DNA of 64,000 nt, taken from an uncultured Pelagibacteraceae bacterium. Its GTDB lineage: Bacteria > Pseudomonadota > Alphaproteobacteria > Pelagibacterales > Pelagibacteraceae. Positions within the stretch are counted from its first letter, which is position 1; the number at the start of each line of letters is the position of its first letter. A program made the position numbers and the translations under genes. Under the pieces are notes generated by a model. That model did not search any database. It saw only the letters and a program-made list of their open reading frames with translations, and was not told the DNA's origin. Location: positions 1 through 64,000 of the forward strand of contig CACEHR010000002.1 in the NCBI GenBank assembly GCA_902559395.1, written 5' to 3'. Shown one piece after another: positions 1 through 8,655 of this stretch.

Positions 1-1032
1 TGCATCAGCACCTAAAGCTAAAGCTTTAGCCATGTCAGCACCGTCTCTTACTCCACCTGCATAAATTAATGTTACTTTTCCAGTTTTACCAACATCATCG
101 ATTGCTCTTCTAGCTTCTCGAATTGCAGCAATACCAGGAATACCAGTATTTGCAGCAGCGATATGTGGGCCAGCTCCAGTAGAACCTTCCATTCCATCTA
201 AGTAAATAGAGTCAGGATCACATTTTGCAGCCATACGCACATCATCATAAACTTTAGATGCACCTAACTTTAATTGAATCGGCACTTTATTTTTTGTTAA
301 CTGTCTTAGCTCTTCTACTTTTAAAGCTAAATCATCTGGTCCTAACCAGTCAGGGTGTCTCGCTGGAGATCTTTGGTCAATACCAGATGGTAATGATCTC
401 ATCTCAGCAACTTGGTCAGTAACTTTTTGACCCATTAAATGTCCTCCCATTCCAACTTTTTGACCCTGTCCAATAAATACTTCAATACCATCTGCTAATT
501 GTGCATGATGAGGATTAAAACCATATCTCGATTGAATACATTGGTAGTACCATTTTTCAGAATATCTTCTTTCATCAGGTATCATTCCACCTTCACCAGA
601 ACATGTAGCACTACCTGCCATAGTTGCTCCTCTTGCTAAAGCAGTTTTTGCTTCATAAGAAAGGGCACCGAAACTCATTCCTGTAATATAAACCGGAATA
701 TCTAACTCAATTGGGTTTTCACATCTTGGTCCAATAACAGTTTTCGTTTCACATTTTTCTCTGTAGCCTTCGATTACAAATCTAGTTAGTGTTCCAGGTA
801 AGAAAACTAAATCATCAAAAGTAGGAATTTTTTTCATCAATGCCATTCCTCGCATTCTGTATCTTCCTAATTGAGATTTAATATGAATGTCGTCTATCAC
901 TTCAGGTGTGAAGATAGCGTTATGACCTAATAAACTTTTATTTCTTTTACCTTCTTCATGTGCATGGACATCAGCTTTTCCACCAACACCTTTTCCATTT
1001 TTTTTAACTTTTTTAGATTTTTTCTTAGGCAT
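1..1032 (-). CDS. mgsC: N-methylglutamate synthase-type subunit C (glutamate synthase domain 2, GlxD-like), partial
   Basis: The gene starts at 1032 and runs off the left edge of the window, so only its first 344 residues are visible. They show a lysine-rich N-terminus and then the FMN-binding barrel of glutamate synthase domain 2, with GMSFGALS near residues 118-125 and a phosphate-binding segment (GGVRDGADMAKALALGADA) at the truncated end. Family members transfer an amino or methylamino group to 2-oxoglutarate. Its ATG overlaps the stop of mgsB by one base (TAATG), so the two are probably translated together. The gene order with GXGXG and amidotransferase subunits and a GmaS-type synthetase points to N-methylglutamate synthase. 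A plain ammonia-using GlxBCD glutamate synthase is the alternative. Confidence 0.85.
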   Translation of the reverse strand, partial: MPKKKSKKVKKNGKGVGGKADVHAHEEGKRNKSLLGHNAIFTPEVIDDIHIKSQLGRYRMRGMALMKKIPTFDDLVFLPGTLTRFVIEGYREKCETKTVIGPRCENPIELDIPVYITGMSFGALSYEAKTALARGATMAGSATCSGEGGMIPDERRYSEKWYYQCIQSRYGFNPHHAQLADGIEVFIGQGQKVGMGGHLMGQKVTDQVAEMRSLPSGIDQRSPARHPDWLGPDDLALKVEELRQLTKNKVPIQLKLGASKVYDDVRMAAKCDPDSIYLDGMEGSTGAGPHIAAANTGIPGIAAIREARRAIDDVGKTGKVTLIYAGGVRDGADMAKALALGADA

Positions 1033-1886
1033 TATATTGCTCCCTTCTTCTCTGTAGGTTCCAAATTGTCATAATTCCAAAGTTTTTTACCAGCTACAAT
1101 TTTTTTCATTTTACTAACATCAAAATTTTCACCAATCTCAGCTACTTTTAATTTTCTTTTTAGCCAATCTTGATCACTTTTAGTTAATTCAGCGTCAACT
1201 GCATCACTACCATATGATCCAATTTCTCCACCTACGAAAATTGTCCCATCATACATTGAGTCACCTAAATTTATCCCTACGTCTCCAAGAATAATTATTC
1301 TTCCTCTTTGCATCATAAATCCAGTAAATGCACCGGCGTCACCACCAATTATTATAGTTCCACCTTTCATATCAATACCAGTTCTGGCACCAACACTGCC
1401 TTTACAAATTAAATCTCCACCTCTAATTGCCGCACCAAAACAAGATCCAGCATTTTTTTCGATCACTACTTTACCAGCCATTAAATTTTCTGCACATGAC
1501 CATCCAACTCTTCCATTAATTCTAACTATTGGACCATCACAAGAGCCCATGCCAAAATATCCTAAACTTCCTTCAAAAATTAAATTAAGTTTATTTAAAA
1601 TACCAACTCCAAGACTGTGTTTACCTTGTGGGTTTTTTATTACTATTGTTCCATATCCTTGGCTCATTAAGTTATCAATTTCTTTATTAGCTTCAGGAGC
1701 TGTCATGTCTTTAACATCGAGCTCGGTTCTTTTGTTGAAATCCACATCGTACGTACCAAAATAATAAAAGTTTTCTGCCTCATCAGGATTAAAGAATTTT
1801 TGTTGAGTTCTTCCTGTTAAAACTTCAGTGTGCATACCCATCGATTGGGCTTTTGATTTTTTTGAAACTGTTTTTAGATTTGCCAT
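1032..1886 (-). CDS. mgsB: N-methylglutamate synthase-type subunit B (GXGXG domain, GlxC-like)
   Basis: This 284-residue protein is rich in glycine repeats of the GXGXG beta-helix found at the C-terminus of glutamate synthase (domain 3), spanning about residues 75-230 with many GG-D and G-IGG turns. In multi-subunit synthases this part is a separate structural chain that shapes the channel between the amidotransferase and FMN subunits. Its start lies 13 bases inside the end of mgsA, and its stop overlaps the start of mgsC, so the three form one translational unit. No catalytic residues are expected. The assignment to N-methylglutamate rather than glutamate synthesis rests on the neighbouring gmaS. 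Confidence 0.82.
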   Translation of the reverse strand: MANLKTVSKKSKAQSMGMHTEVLTGRTQQKFFNPDEAENFYYFGTYDVDFNKRTELDVKDMTAPEANKEIDNLMSQGYGTIVIKNPQGKHSLGVGILNKLNLIFEGSLGYFGMGSCDGPIVRINGRVGWSCAENLMAGKVVIEKNAGSCFGAAIRGGDLICKGSVGARTGIDMKGGTIIIGGDAGAFTGFMMQRGRIIILGDVGINLGDSMYDGTIFVGGEIGSYGSDAVDAELTKSDQDWLKRKLKVAEIGENFDVSKMKKIVAGKKLWNYDNLEPTEKKGAI

Positions 1887-2818
1887 ACTTTCACCTCCCC
1901 ATCAAACGGATCATATGTATCAATTTCTTGTGGTAATACAGATCTAATTGCAATTTCTTCAGATCCCATAGCAACCAAATCATCAGACTCATATAACACC
2001 AATGGTTTTGCAGCCATGGTATCTTTTGCCATTCCTAAAGAGTCTTTTGTTGCAACAAAGTAAGTAAATACACCATCTAAACCCGTTAAAGATGCTTTCA
2101 TTCCTTCTTCTAAAGTTGCCCCATCTCTCATTTTTTCAGCAATATAAACAGCAATTAATTCCGAGTCACACTCAGACATAAATCTCATACCTTTATTTTC
2201 CAAAACTCTTCTGTTATTCCAATAGTTTGTTAATTGCCCATTATGAACTACAGATACATCACTAAATGGATATCCCCAGAAAGGATGGGCAGATTTGATA
2301 TCTACACCAGACTCTGTTGCCATTCTAGCATGACCTATAGCATGTGTTCCAACAACTTTATCTAAGCTATATCTATCACAAACCATTTTAGCGTTTCCAA
2401 GATCTTTAATCACTTCTAACGATTTACCCATTGAAAGAATTTCTACACCAGGAATACTTTCTATACGTTGTGAAAATTCTAACAGATCTTTAACATTATA
2501 ATCAAGTTCATATCTTAATGAGTAGGGAAGAGTTCTTTCTTCTTTAACTACTTTAGCTCCCATTTCGGCTAGAGTTTGATCTACAATTTTTTTTCTTTCA
2601 TCATAAACAGACACATCTTCCATAATTGATGAGCTTCCTTCTCCAACGTTTTCTCCAACTTTAAAACGCATAATAAAGTTTTTACCGTCTGTATCTCCAT
2701 ACAAAGCGTAACCTGTAGAATCTTCTCCTCTATGTTTTAATGCTTGAAGCATACCTTGTAATTCGCTCCCTACATTTGAGGATTTTCCTCTATGAATTAA
2801 ACCTGCTATCCCACACAT
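1874..2818 (-). CDS. mgsA: N-methylglutamate synthase-type subunit A (class II glutamine amidotransferase, GlxB-like)
   Basis: The protein has 314 residues and begins MCGIAGLIHRGK, the N-terminal nucleophile cysteine (Cys2) of class II glutamine amidotransferases. HGQLTNYWN and the HARMATES segment further in are typical of the family and bind glutamine. In N-methylglutamate synthase this chain is thought to cleave gamma-glutamylmethylamide, releasing methylamine for transfer; in a GlxB enzyme it would cleave glutamine. It follows gmaS by 31 bases on the minus strand and overlaps mgsB. A gap of a few tens of residues after the first beta strand (about residues 60-125) is filled by an insert typical of GlxB-like proteins. 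Confidence 0.83.
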   Translation of the reverse strand: MCGIAGLIHRGKSSNVGSELQGMLQALKHRGEDSTGYALYGDTDGKNFIMRFKVGENVGEGSSSIMEDVSVYDERKKIVDQTLAEMGAKVVKEERTLPYSLRYELDYNVKDLLEFSQRIESIPGVEILSMGKSLEVIKDLGNAKMVCDRYSLDKVVGTHAIGHARMATESGVDIKSAHPFWGYPFSDVSVVHNGQLTNYWNNRRVLENKGMRFMSECDSELIAVYIAEKMRDGATLEEGMKASLTGLDGVFTYFVATKDSLGMAKDTMAAKPLVLYESDDLVAMGSEEIAIRSVLPQEIDTYDPFDGEVKVWQI

Positions 2819-2849
2819 ATTTTTATACCCTTTCTATATTTTTTAAGAC

Positions 2850-4319
2850 CTACGGTAGACAATCAAGATAAGTATCCAGATCCCATTGCGTTGTTGCACC
2901 AAGAAATCTTTCCCACTCATCGTTTTTGTACCAATGGAAAACTTTATACATTTCATCTGGCATTGCAGATTTGATTACTTCATCCTCTGCCAGTCTATCC
3001 AAAGCTTCACCTAAACTTAATGGAAGTTTTTTAACATCTTTACCAGCTTTTTGAGCTTCATAAATATTTCTAGATTCTGGAGCTGCTGGTTTCATTTTCT
3101 TACTTATACCTTCGTCGCAAGCTTTTAATAAAGCAGCACCTAATAAGTAAGGATTGTGCATTGAGTCTACTGATCTATACTCAAATCTTCCTGGAGCAGA
3201 AACTCTTAAACCACAAGTTCTATTTTGATATCCCCAATCAGCATAAACGGGAGCCCAAAATCCTTGATCCCATAATCTTCTGTAAGAATTTACAGTTGAG
3301 GATCCAAGAGCTGTTAATGCTGGCAAGTGTTTCATGATACCTGCAATTGATTGCAAACCAATTTTACCTGGCATTTGCATATCTTTTGTATCAGGCATGA
3401 AAGTATTTGTTCCTCCCTCAACATAACTAAATACCCCATCAACTCCTGGTAAAGATTTATGACCAAGTCTATTGACTTTAACTTTTCCACCTTTCCATAA
3501 AGACATGTTTGTATGGCAACCACTTGCAGAAACACCCATAAAAGGTTTTGTCATAAAGCAAGCAATTAAATTATGTTCTCTAGCTACTTGTGCACAAATT
3601 TGTCTGTAAGTAGATAATCTATCCGCATTTCTTAAAACGTTGTCATATGTCCAATTTAATTCTAATTGACCTGGGGCATCTTCGTGGTCACCTTGAATCA
3701 TATCAAGGCCCATAGCGTTTGCATATTCTATTACTTGCATAAATACTGGTCTTAATGACTCGAATTGATCAATATGGTAACAGAAAGGTTTTGAGAAACC
3801 TTTACCTGACGGTGTTCCATCTTCATTTTTAGTCAACCACATCATTTCAGGCTCTGTACCTACTCTTAATTCTAGCCCGTGTTTCTTTTTAAATTCATCC
3901 ATGAAAATTCTTAAATTTCCTCGACAATCTGAAGTTAAATGACCGCCTGGATTTTGTCTTTCTTCTCTGTTTCTAAAACAAGTGCAAAAAACTCTTGCAA
4001 CTCTTTTATCCCAAGGTAATTGCACGAAAGTTTCAGGATCAGGAATTCCCACAAGCTCCATAGCCTCTGGTCCGTATCCAATGTAATTATTATGACGATC
4101 TAAAAATAAGTTTGCAGTAGAACCATAAACTAATTGAAAACCTTTCTCTGCAGTCCTTTCCCAATGGTCAGCAGGGATACCTTTTCCAACAACTCTTCCT
4201 GTGACTGAAATGAATTGAAAATAAATATAAGTTATTCCTAATTCTTTAATTTTTGCTCTTACGTCTTTTACTAATTTCGCACGTCCTGGCTGGTTAACGT
4301 GTTTTTCTAGATCTGTCAT
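2850..4319 (-). CDS. gmaS: Gamma-glutamylmethylamide synthetase / type III glutamine synthetase-like
   Basis: This is a full-length glutamine-synthetase-fold protein of about 489 residues of the GlnT/GmaS group. GTEPEMMWL carries the first metal-binding glutamates, GDHEDAPGQLELN the catalytic core, and RFEYRSVDSMHNPYL the late active-site strand. GmaS couples methylamine to glutamate with ATP. The ATG at 4319 is chosen because GAGGGG lies seven bases before it; an in-frame GTG two codons upstream abuts that ribosome binding site too closely. It sits between the FAD oxidoreductase gene and the three synthase subunits, which favours methylamine over ammonia as substrate. Sequence alone cannot exclude a GlnT-type glutamine synthetase. 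Confidence 0.78.
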   Translation of the reverse strand: MTDLEKHVNQPGRAKLVKDVRAKIKELGITYIYFQFISVTGRVVGKGIPADHWERTAEKGFQLVYGSTANLFLDRHNNYIGYGPEAMELVGIPDPETFVQLPWDKRVARVFCTCFRNREERQNPGGHLTSDCRGNLRIFMDEFKKKHGLELRVGTEPEMMWLTKNEDGTPSGKGFSKPFCYHIDQFESLRPVFMQVIEYANAMGLDMIQGDHEDAPGQLELNWTYDNVLRNADRLSTYRQICAQVAREHNLIACFMTKPFMGVSASGCHTNMSLWKGGKVKVNRLGHKSLPGVDGVFSYVEGGTNTFMPDTKDMQMPGKIGLQSIAGIMKHLPALTALGSSTVNSYRRLWDQGFWAPVYADWGYQNRTCGLRVSAPGRFEYRSVDSMHNPYLLGAALLKACDEGISKKMKPAAPESRNIYEAQKAGKDVKKLPLSLGEALDRLAEDEVIKSAMPDEMYKVFHWYKNDEWERFLGATTQWDLDTYLDCLP

Positions 4320-4388
4320 TTTCACCCCTCAATGAATTTAATTTATTCAAACGTAGCTGAAAAATTTATTTGTGTCTAGGCTTAGAGT

Positions 4389-5717
4389 CTAGCTCCAAGG
4401 AAACGGACTGTTCGAAGTAGGGTGAAGTTCTCCCTTCTCGTAACGGTTGAATCTAAATGGTTTTAACAAATCACTTTCAGTACCAAGAATTTCTTTTGCA
4501 ACAAGCTCACCAACACCAATCATTTTGTATCCGTGGTTTGCATCTGCAATCATGTAAACGTTTTCAAAAAACCTATCAAAGATTGGAAAAGAGTCTGGCG
4601 TCATGCACCCAAGACCACCCGAAGGTCCTTTTCTATATAAATCAGATTTACCTTCAAATCTTTTTTGACAATGTGCTAAAGCTGAACACCACATTTCACT
4701 AAATGCATCAGTTGTTTGATACTCAGGAGACTCAATTCCATAAGGATCAACATTTACTTCATCAAAATGTTTTTTAACTATGTAAGGAGAAGTTCCTCCT
4801 TGTACACCTAAACCTTCAATGTCAGGTTTGTAATAAATTCCCCAAATCTTATCTGTTAATAATTTTTTAGTTTTGTCTGAATATAACGGAGCAGTCGAGT
4901 CTACATGAACCACAGGAGGTTGTTTTCCATCATTTGTTTTCAAAAAATCTGGCTCAACACCAATAACACCTTCTTGTAGCATCCAGTAAGTCCACATATC
5001 TGTTACATGCATTTTACCGTCTTTGCCTTTTATGTTAGCCGTTTTAGGTAACTCTAACATATTCCAAAAATCTCTCGCCCAAGGTCCTGCACCGATAACA
5101 ACCTGTTCACACTCAATTGTACCTTTGTCTGTCTCTACTCCTGTAACAGCTTGACTATTACTTCCTTTTTTAAATCCTGTTACTTTTACACCTTTCATCA
5201 CTTGCACACCATTAGATGTAGATTTACTTTCTAGTGCTTTAATTGAATCTTTGTTAAAAGCGTATCCACCTTTTTTTTCATGTAGTACTGAAGTGATACC
5301 TTGTGCTTGCCAATCATCAAAAATACCCTTCATATAATTTGAACAATCTTTTTCACCTTCTATAAATACTGACTCGTATCCAATGGCTTTTTGTTGTTCA
5401 TAAATAGTTGCAACATCTTCATGCATTACCTCTGGTGATATTTGCAAATAACCAACTGGATTGTATTTAAATGCTTTAGGATCACTCTCCCATACAGAAA
5501 CTGAGTGAGCCATCAACTCTCTCATTGCTGGTTGGAAATAATTATTTCTTACAACACCACAAGCAATTCCACTTGCTCCAGCAGCAGTATCTTTTTTTTC
5601 TAAGACAACGATGTCACCAGGATTTTTGTAAGTTTCAGAAAGTTTCCAAGCAGTACTTAGACCGTGAATTCCACCACCAATTATAACTACTTTAGCTTTC
5701 GAGGGTAATGTCGTCAT
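4389..5717 (-). CDS. FAD-dependent oxidoreductase of the D-amino acid/sarcosine oxidase (DAO, SoxB-like) family
   Basis: The protein has 442 residues and a dinucleotide-binding motif IIGGGIHGLSTAW near residues 11-23, followed by an ERK-type acidic end of strand two (VVLEKKD). A C-terminal GGLGCMTPDSFPIFD and DANHGYKMIG segment closes the flavin site as in SoxB-like proteins. There is no tetrahydrofolate-binding GcvT domain. It lies upstream of gmaS and mgsABC on the same strand, so a role in oxidising N-methylglutamate or a related N-methylated amino acid is likely but is inference. No clear ribosome binding site is visible before the ATG at 5717. Confidence 0.8.
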   Translation of the reverse strand: MTTLPSKAKVVIIGGGIHGLSTAWKLSETYKNPGDIVVLEKKDTAAGASGIACGVVRNNYFQPAMRELMAHSVSVWESDPKAFKYNPVGYLQISPEVMHEDVATIYEQQKAIGYESVFIEGEKDCSNYMKGIFDDWQAQGITSVLHEKKGGYAFNKDSIKALESKSTSNGVQVMKGVKVTGFKKGSNSQAVTGVETDKGTIECEQVVIGAGPWARDFWNMLELPKTANIKGKDGKMHVTDMWTYWMLQEGVIGVEPDFLKTNDGKQPPVVHVDSTAPLYSDKTKKLLTDKIWGIYYKPDIEGLGVQGGTSPYIVKKHFDEVNVDPYGIESPEYQTTDAFSEMWCSALAHCQKRFEGKSDLYRKGPSGGLGCMTPDSFPIFDRFFENVYMIADANHGYKMIGVGELVAKEILGTESDLLKPFRFNRYEKGELHPTSNSPFPWS

Positions 5718-5818
5718 AGGAAAACATTATTTTTTGCAAATAGTAATTAATATAATTTTTTATAGAACTAAAAATTATATATATAATTTAGATATTTCAA
5801 TTTTTGTGAAATTTATCG

Positions 5819-6169
5819 CTAATAACTTATATTTTTTAAGGTATCCAAGTATTCATTAAATTCTTTAATAAAAGACTCACTAGGTATTATATTTTTTATC
5901 CTTTGGTCAGTTGATGTTTTTTCAAGACGAAAAAATCCTTTTTCACAAGCTTCAGTAATAATTAATGCAGATTTCGGTCTAGATGTTTTAAATAATTTAG
6001 TTTTAAGTTCTTCTACAGATAGTTTTTTATTTTCTTTATGTGCAGACATTACTAATAACATCATATGATAGTGAGAAGGGGATTTTCTAAAAAAATAGTT
6101 ACTAGCAGTATGAGATTGTCTCATTTGATCTTCCCAAAAATCTAATAAGGTCTTTTTTTCTTTTGGCAT
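5819..6169 (-). CDS. Small winged-helix (MarR-like) transcription regulator
   Basis: This 116-residue protein has the layout of a compact winged helix. Residues about 35-75 form helices with LSVEELKTKLF, and a recognition region around KSALIITEACEKGFF is followed by a wing with the charged DQRIKNI turn and an IIPSESF strand, resembling the DRR wing of MarR proteins. It starts six bases after tdm ends, so it is co-transcribed with it. The position suggests that it senses a methylated amine and controls tdm or the divergent tmoX; a perfect palindrome at the tmoX promoter is a candidate operator. Ligand and target are inferred, and the family match is moderate. Confidence 0.6.
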   Translation of the reverse strand: MPKEKKTLLDFWEDQMRQSHTASNYFFRKSPSHYHMMLLVMSAHKENKKLSVEELKTKLFKTSRPKSALIITEACEKGFFRLEKTSTDQRIKNIIPSESFIKEFNEYLDTLKNISY

Positions 6170-6174
6170 TTATC

Positions 6175-8514
6175 TTAAGCCCTAACTCTAGATTTAGTTG
6201 GATCGTAGAATGGAAAACCAACAACTTTAGCACCAATCCTTTTTTGATGACCATCGATTTTACCTATTTCAACTTCAGTACCGATTTCTGAGTATTGGAC
6301 ATCTATTCTGCAAAGAGCAATATTTTTATTCAAAGTAGAGGACAAGCATCCGCTTGTAACTATACCAACTTGTGATCTTCCAATATGAACACAGTCTCCG
6401 TGGCCTGCTATTTCTTTTCCATTAAGTTCTAGTCCTACCAATTTCTTTTGAGGGTTAGCTTTTCTTTTAATTAATTCCTCTTTACCAATAAAATCTTCTT
6501 CTTTTGTTTTCAATGGAACAGCAAAACCAATCCCGGCTTCAAAAGGATCTTGCTCTCCATCAAACTCAGCGCCAAATAGAATTAAACCTGCCTCAATTCT
6601 TAGTTTGTCTAATGCAGCAAACCCAGCTGGTATCAATCCATCATCTTTACCTGCTTCCATCAATTTATCCCAAACTTCGGGAGCATGTTTTGGATGACAC
6701 CATATTTCATAACCTAACTCACCAGTGTAACCTGTTCTAGAAACAATTAATGGGATACCTTGAAGTTCTTCTATTCTACAAATTGTAAATCTGAACCAGC
6801 CCAACTCATCTATCGAAGGTTGTGTAGGTGGTGTAAAGATAATTTTTTTTAGAATTTCTCTACTTTTAGGACCTTGCAATGATACATTGCTTATTTGGTC
6901 AGTAGAGTTTTTAACAATAGCATTAAAATTCTTTTTCTTTGCAATTTCTTTTAGCCATTCTCCACCATACTCGTCTCCACATATCCATCTAAAACCTGTT
7001 TCACTTAATCTTAAAAGAGTTCCGTCATCGAACATCATTCCATTTTCGTAACACATTGCAGAATACACAATCTGTCCAACAGAAAGTTTTTTTATATTCC
7101 TTGTAAGAGTGTAGTTCATTAACTCTTCAGCATCAGGACCAATTATTTCAAATTTTCTTAGCGATGATAGATCAATTAATACAGCATCATTTCTGCAAGC
7201 ATTGTATTCGTTAACTAAACCATGTTTGGTGTAGTCGTTTGGAAGCCAAAATCCTCTAGCATCAACAAAGTTTCTAGTTAATTTTGAAGTTCTTTCATAA
7301 AAGCCGGAATTTCTAGTAAGTTTATTTTCAGAGTCTGTTTTCATTCTAAAACCAAATGACTTTCTAAATTCTTTATTTTTGTCATAAGTTCTAACAAAAA
7401 TATTTGTAGGATTCCATGAATTACAAGGATCTATATCACTTGGACATGCTGTTGTTCCTATTGTTAAATCTTTTAAAGCCTTAAACATTACATAATCACC
7501 AGGTCTTGAATAAGATTCATCAGAAATAACAGAGTTTAATCCACCAGCAGAGGTGTTAAAAAACAAATTGATTGCATGCCAACCTTTTTGTTTCTGAACA
7601 CCGTATTTCGACATACTTTCAGTTAAATTATCTGAACAGTTTGGATGACCAAAGTATCCTGAGTCTTCATAATACTTTGAAGTACATGCAAGATTAAAAG
7701 TGTCGTGTTTTCCAACAGTATCTCTTATTACTTCAACAAGTGGCTCATGGTCTGTGTCATAAAATTTAGAGAACAAACCTGGTCCTGGGAAAGTAATACC
7801 CATGAATGTTCTTGTAGTTTGCCAGTCTAATCCCTTTTCTATTCCTTTTTCTAATTTTTTTGTATCGAATGCCACAAAGTCAGAACATTGTCTGCCAGTT
7901 GGACTTATTACTTGAATATAATCTCCTTCCTTAACCTCATAAGATATACAGCTTTCTTTATTTATATTTTCTTCATATGCAGGTTCGAAAACAGGATCAG
8001 GAATTACGTTTAATTCCTTATCATTAACAATTTTAGCTCTTTTAACGAATATGGTTAAATCAGTTGGTGGATTTTGTTTTGTAACATCCATATCTTCGCC
8101 AGGAGCAGAAAATATTGTGTAACATTTATCCTTTGACTTTAATTTAATTTTTTCACCAGGCTTTGTGTCTAGATCAAATATAATTGAAGATTTTGAATTA
8201 GAAATTTTTAAATTTCTTTTTTTTAATTGATAGTTGGTAGCTAAAATTGTTTCATCATTGCCACTAAGAATATTTCTAATGAAGTTTTTTTCATTATTTG
8301 AGTTAAGATTTAATATTCCAACATCTGAATTTCCATCTTTATCAAAACAAATAATCTCACATATTTGATTACCTTCATTATTGATTATTTCTATTTCATC
8401 ATCAGGAAAAATTTGAAAACCAGTTAGACCCCCACCATTGACAATGTGTCTTTCAACCCCAGGTGGCAAAACATTTAAACCAGGATATTTAATTTCTTTA
8501 CTTGTTCCTAACAT
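6175..8514 (-). CDS. tdm: Trimethylamine N-oxide demethylase (DUF1989 + GcvT domains)
   Basis: The protein has 779 residues in two parts: an N-terminal DUF1989 region (about 1-390) and a C-terminal aminomethyltransferase (GcvT) domain (about 400-779) with the usual SRTGYTGELGYEIW and AALDKLRIEAGL segments. Tdm splits TMAO into dimethylamine and formaldehyde, and the GcvT part can pass the carbon to tetrahydrofolate. Cys277, Cys293 and Cys357 have the 16- and 64-residue spacing that I recall for the zinc ligands of the Methylocella enzyme. It diverges from tmoX, a TMAO-binding protein gene, which supports the call. It is the first gene of the minus-strand methylamine operon. Confidence 0.9.
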   Translation of the reverse strand: MLGTSKEIKYPGLNVLPPGVERHIVNGGGLTGFQIFPDDEIEIINNEGNQICEIICFDKDGNSDVGILNLNSNNEKNFIRNILSGNDETILATNYQLKKRNLKISNSKSSIIFDLDTKPGEKIKLKSKDKCYTIFSAPGEDMDVTKQNPPTDLTIFVKRAKIVNDKELNVIPDPVFEPAYEENINKESCISYEVKEGDYIQVISPTGRQCSDFVAFDTKKLEKGIEKGLDWQTTRTFMGITFPGPGLFSKFYDTDHEPLVEVIRDTVGKHDTFNLACTSKYYEDSGYFGHPNCSDNLTESMSKYGVQKQKGWHAINLFFNTSAGGLNSVISDESYSRPGDYVMFKALKDLTIGTTACPSDIDPCNSWNPTNIFVRTYDKNKEFRKSFGFRMKTDSENKLTRNSGFYERTSKLTRNFVDARGFWLPNDYTKHGLVNEYNACRNDAVLIDLSSLRKFEIIGPDAEELMNYTLTRNIKKLSVGQIVYSAMCYENGMMFDDGTLLRLSETGFRWICGDEYGGEWLKEIAKKKNFNAIVKNSTDQISNVSLQGPKSREILKKIIFTPPTQPSIDELGWFRFTICRIEELQGIPLIVSRTGYTGELGYEIWCHPKHAPEVWDKLMEAGKDDGLIPAGFAALDKLRIEAGLILFGAEFDGEQDPFEAGIGFAVPLKTKEEDFIGKEELIKRKANPQKKLVGLELNGKEIAGHGDCVHIGRSQVGIVTSGCLSSTLNKNIALCRIDVQYSEIGTEVEIGKIDGHQKRIGAKVVGFPFYDPTKSRVRA

Positions 8515-8613
8515 TTTTAAAATTTATTATTGTTACTTAGATTATCATCATTTTTATTGTTTAAATATATATATATTTTTTAGAACTAATTATCCTTTAC
8601 CTACATGTTCTTT

Positions 8614-8642
8614 TTGTCATAGACTATTAATATTAATATTAA
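8614..8642 (+). promoter_or_regulatory. Putative promoter of tmoX
   Basis: TTGTCA (8614-8619) and TATTAA (8637-8642) are separated by 17 bases, a reasonable sigma-70-type promoter. A strong ribosome binding site (AGAGGGG) follows just before the ATG at 8656. The -10 element lies inside the palindrome at 8624-8645. This is a motif reading only. Confidence 0.45.
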
Positions 8643-8645
8643 TAG
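8624..8645. promoter_or_regulatory. 22-base perfect palindrome at the tmoX promoter, candidate operator
   Basis: The half-site CTATTAATATT at 8624-8634 is followed directly by its exact reverse complement, giving a perfect 22-base dyad. It overlaps the presumed -10 element and ends at the ribosome binding site of tmoX, where a bound repressor would block transcription. The neighbouring MarR-like gene is a possible partner. The sequence is only A/T in its centre, so chance symmetry in an AT-rich genome is possible. Confidence 0.45.
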
Positions 8646-8655
8646 AGGGGTATAC

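Noticed and set aside
5755-5795. AT-only palindrome upstream of the FAD oxidoreductase gene
   Set aside because: Alternating A and T runs give symmetry by chance in such an AT-rich genome, and no promoter element is aligned with it.
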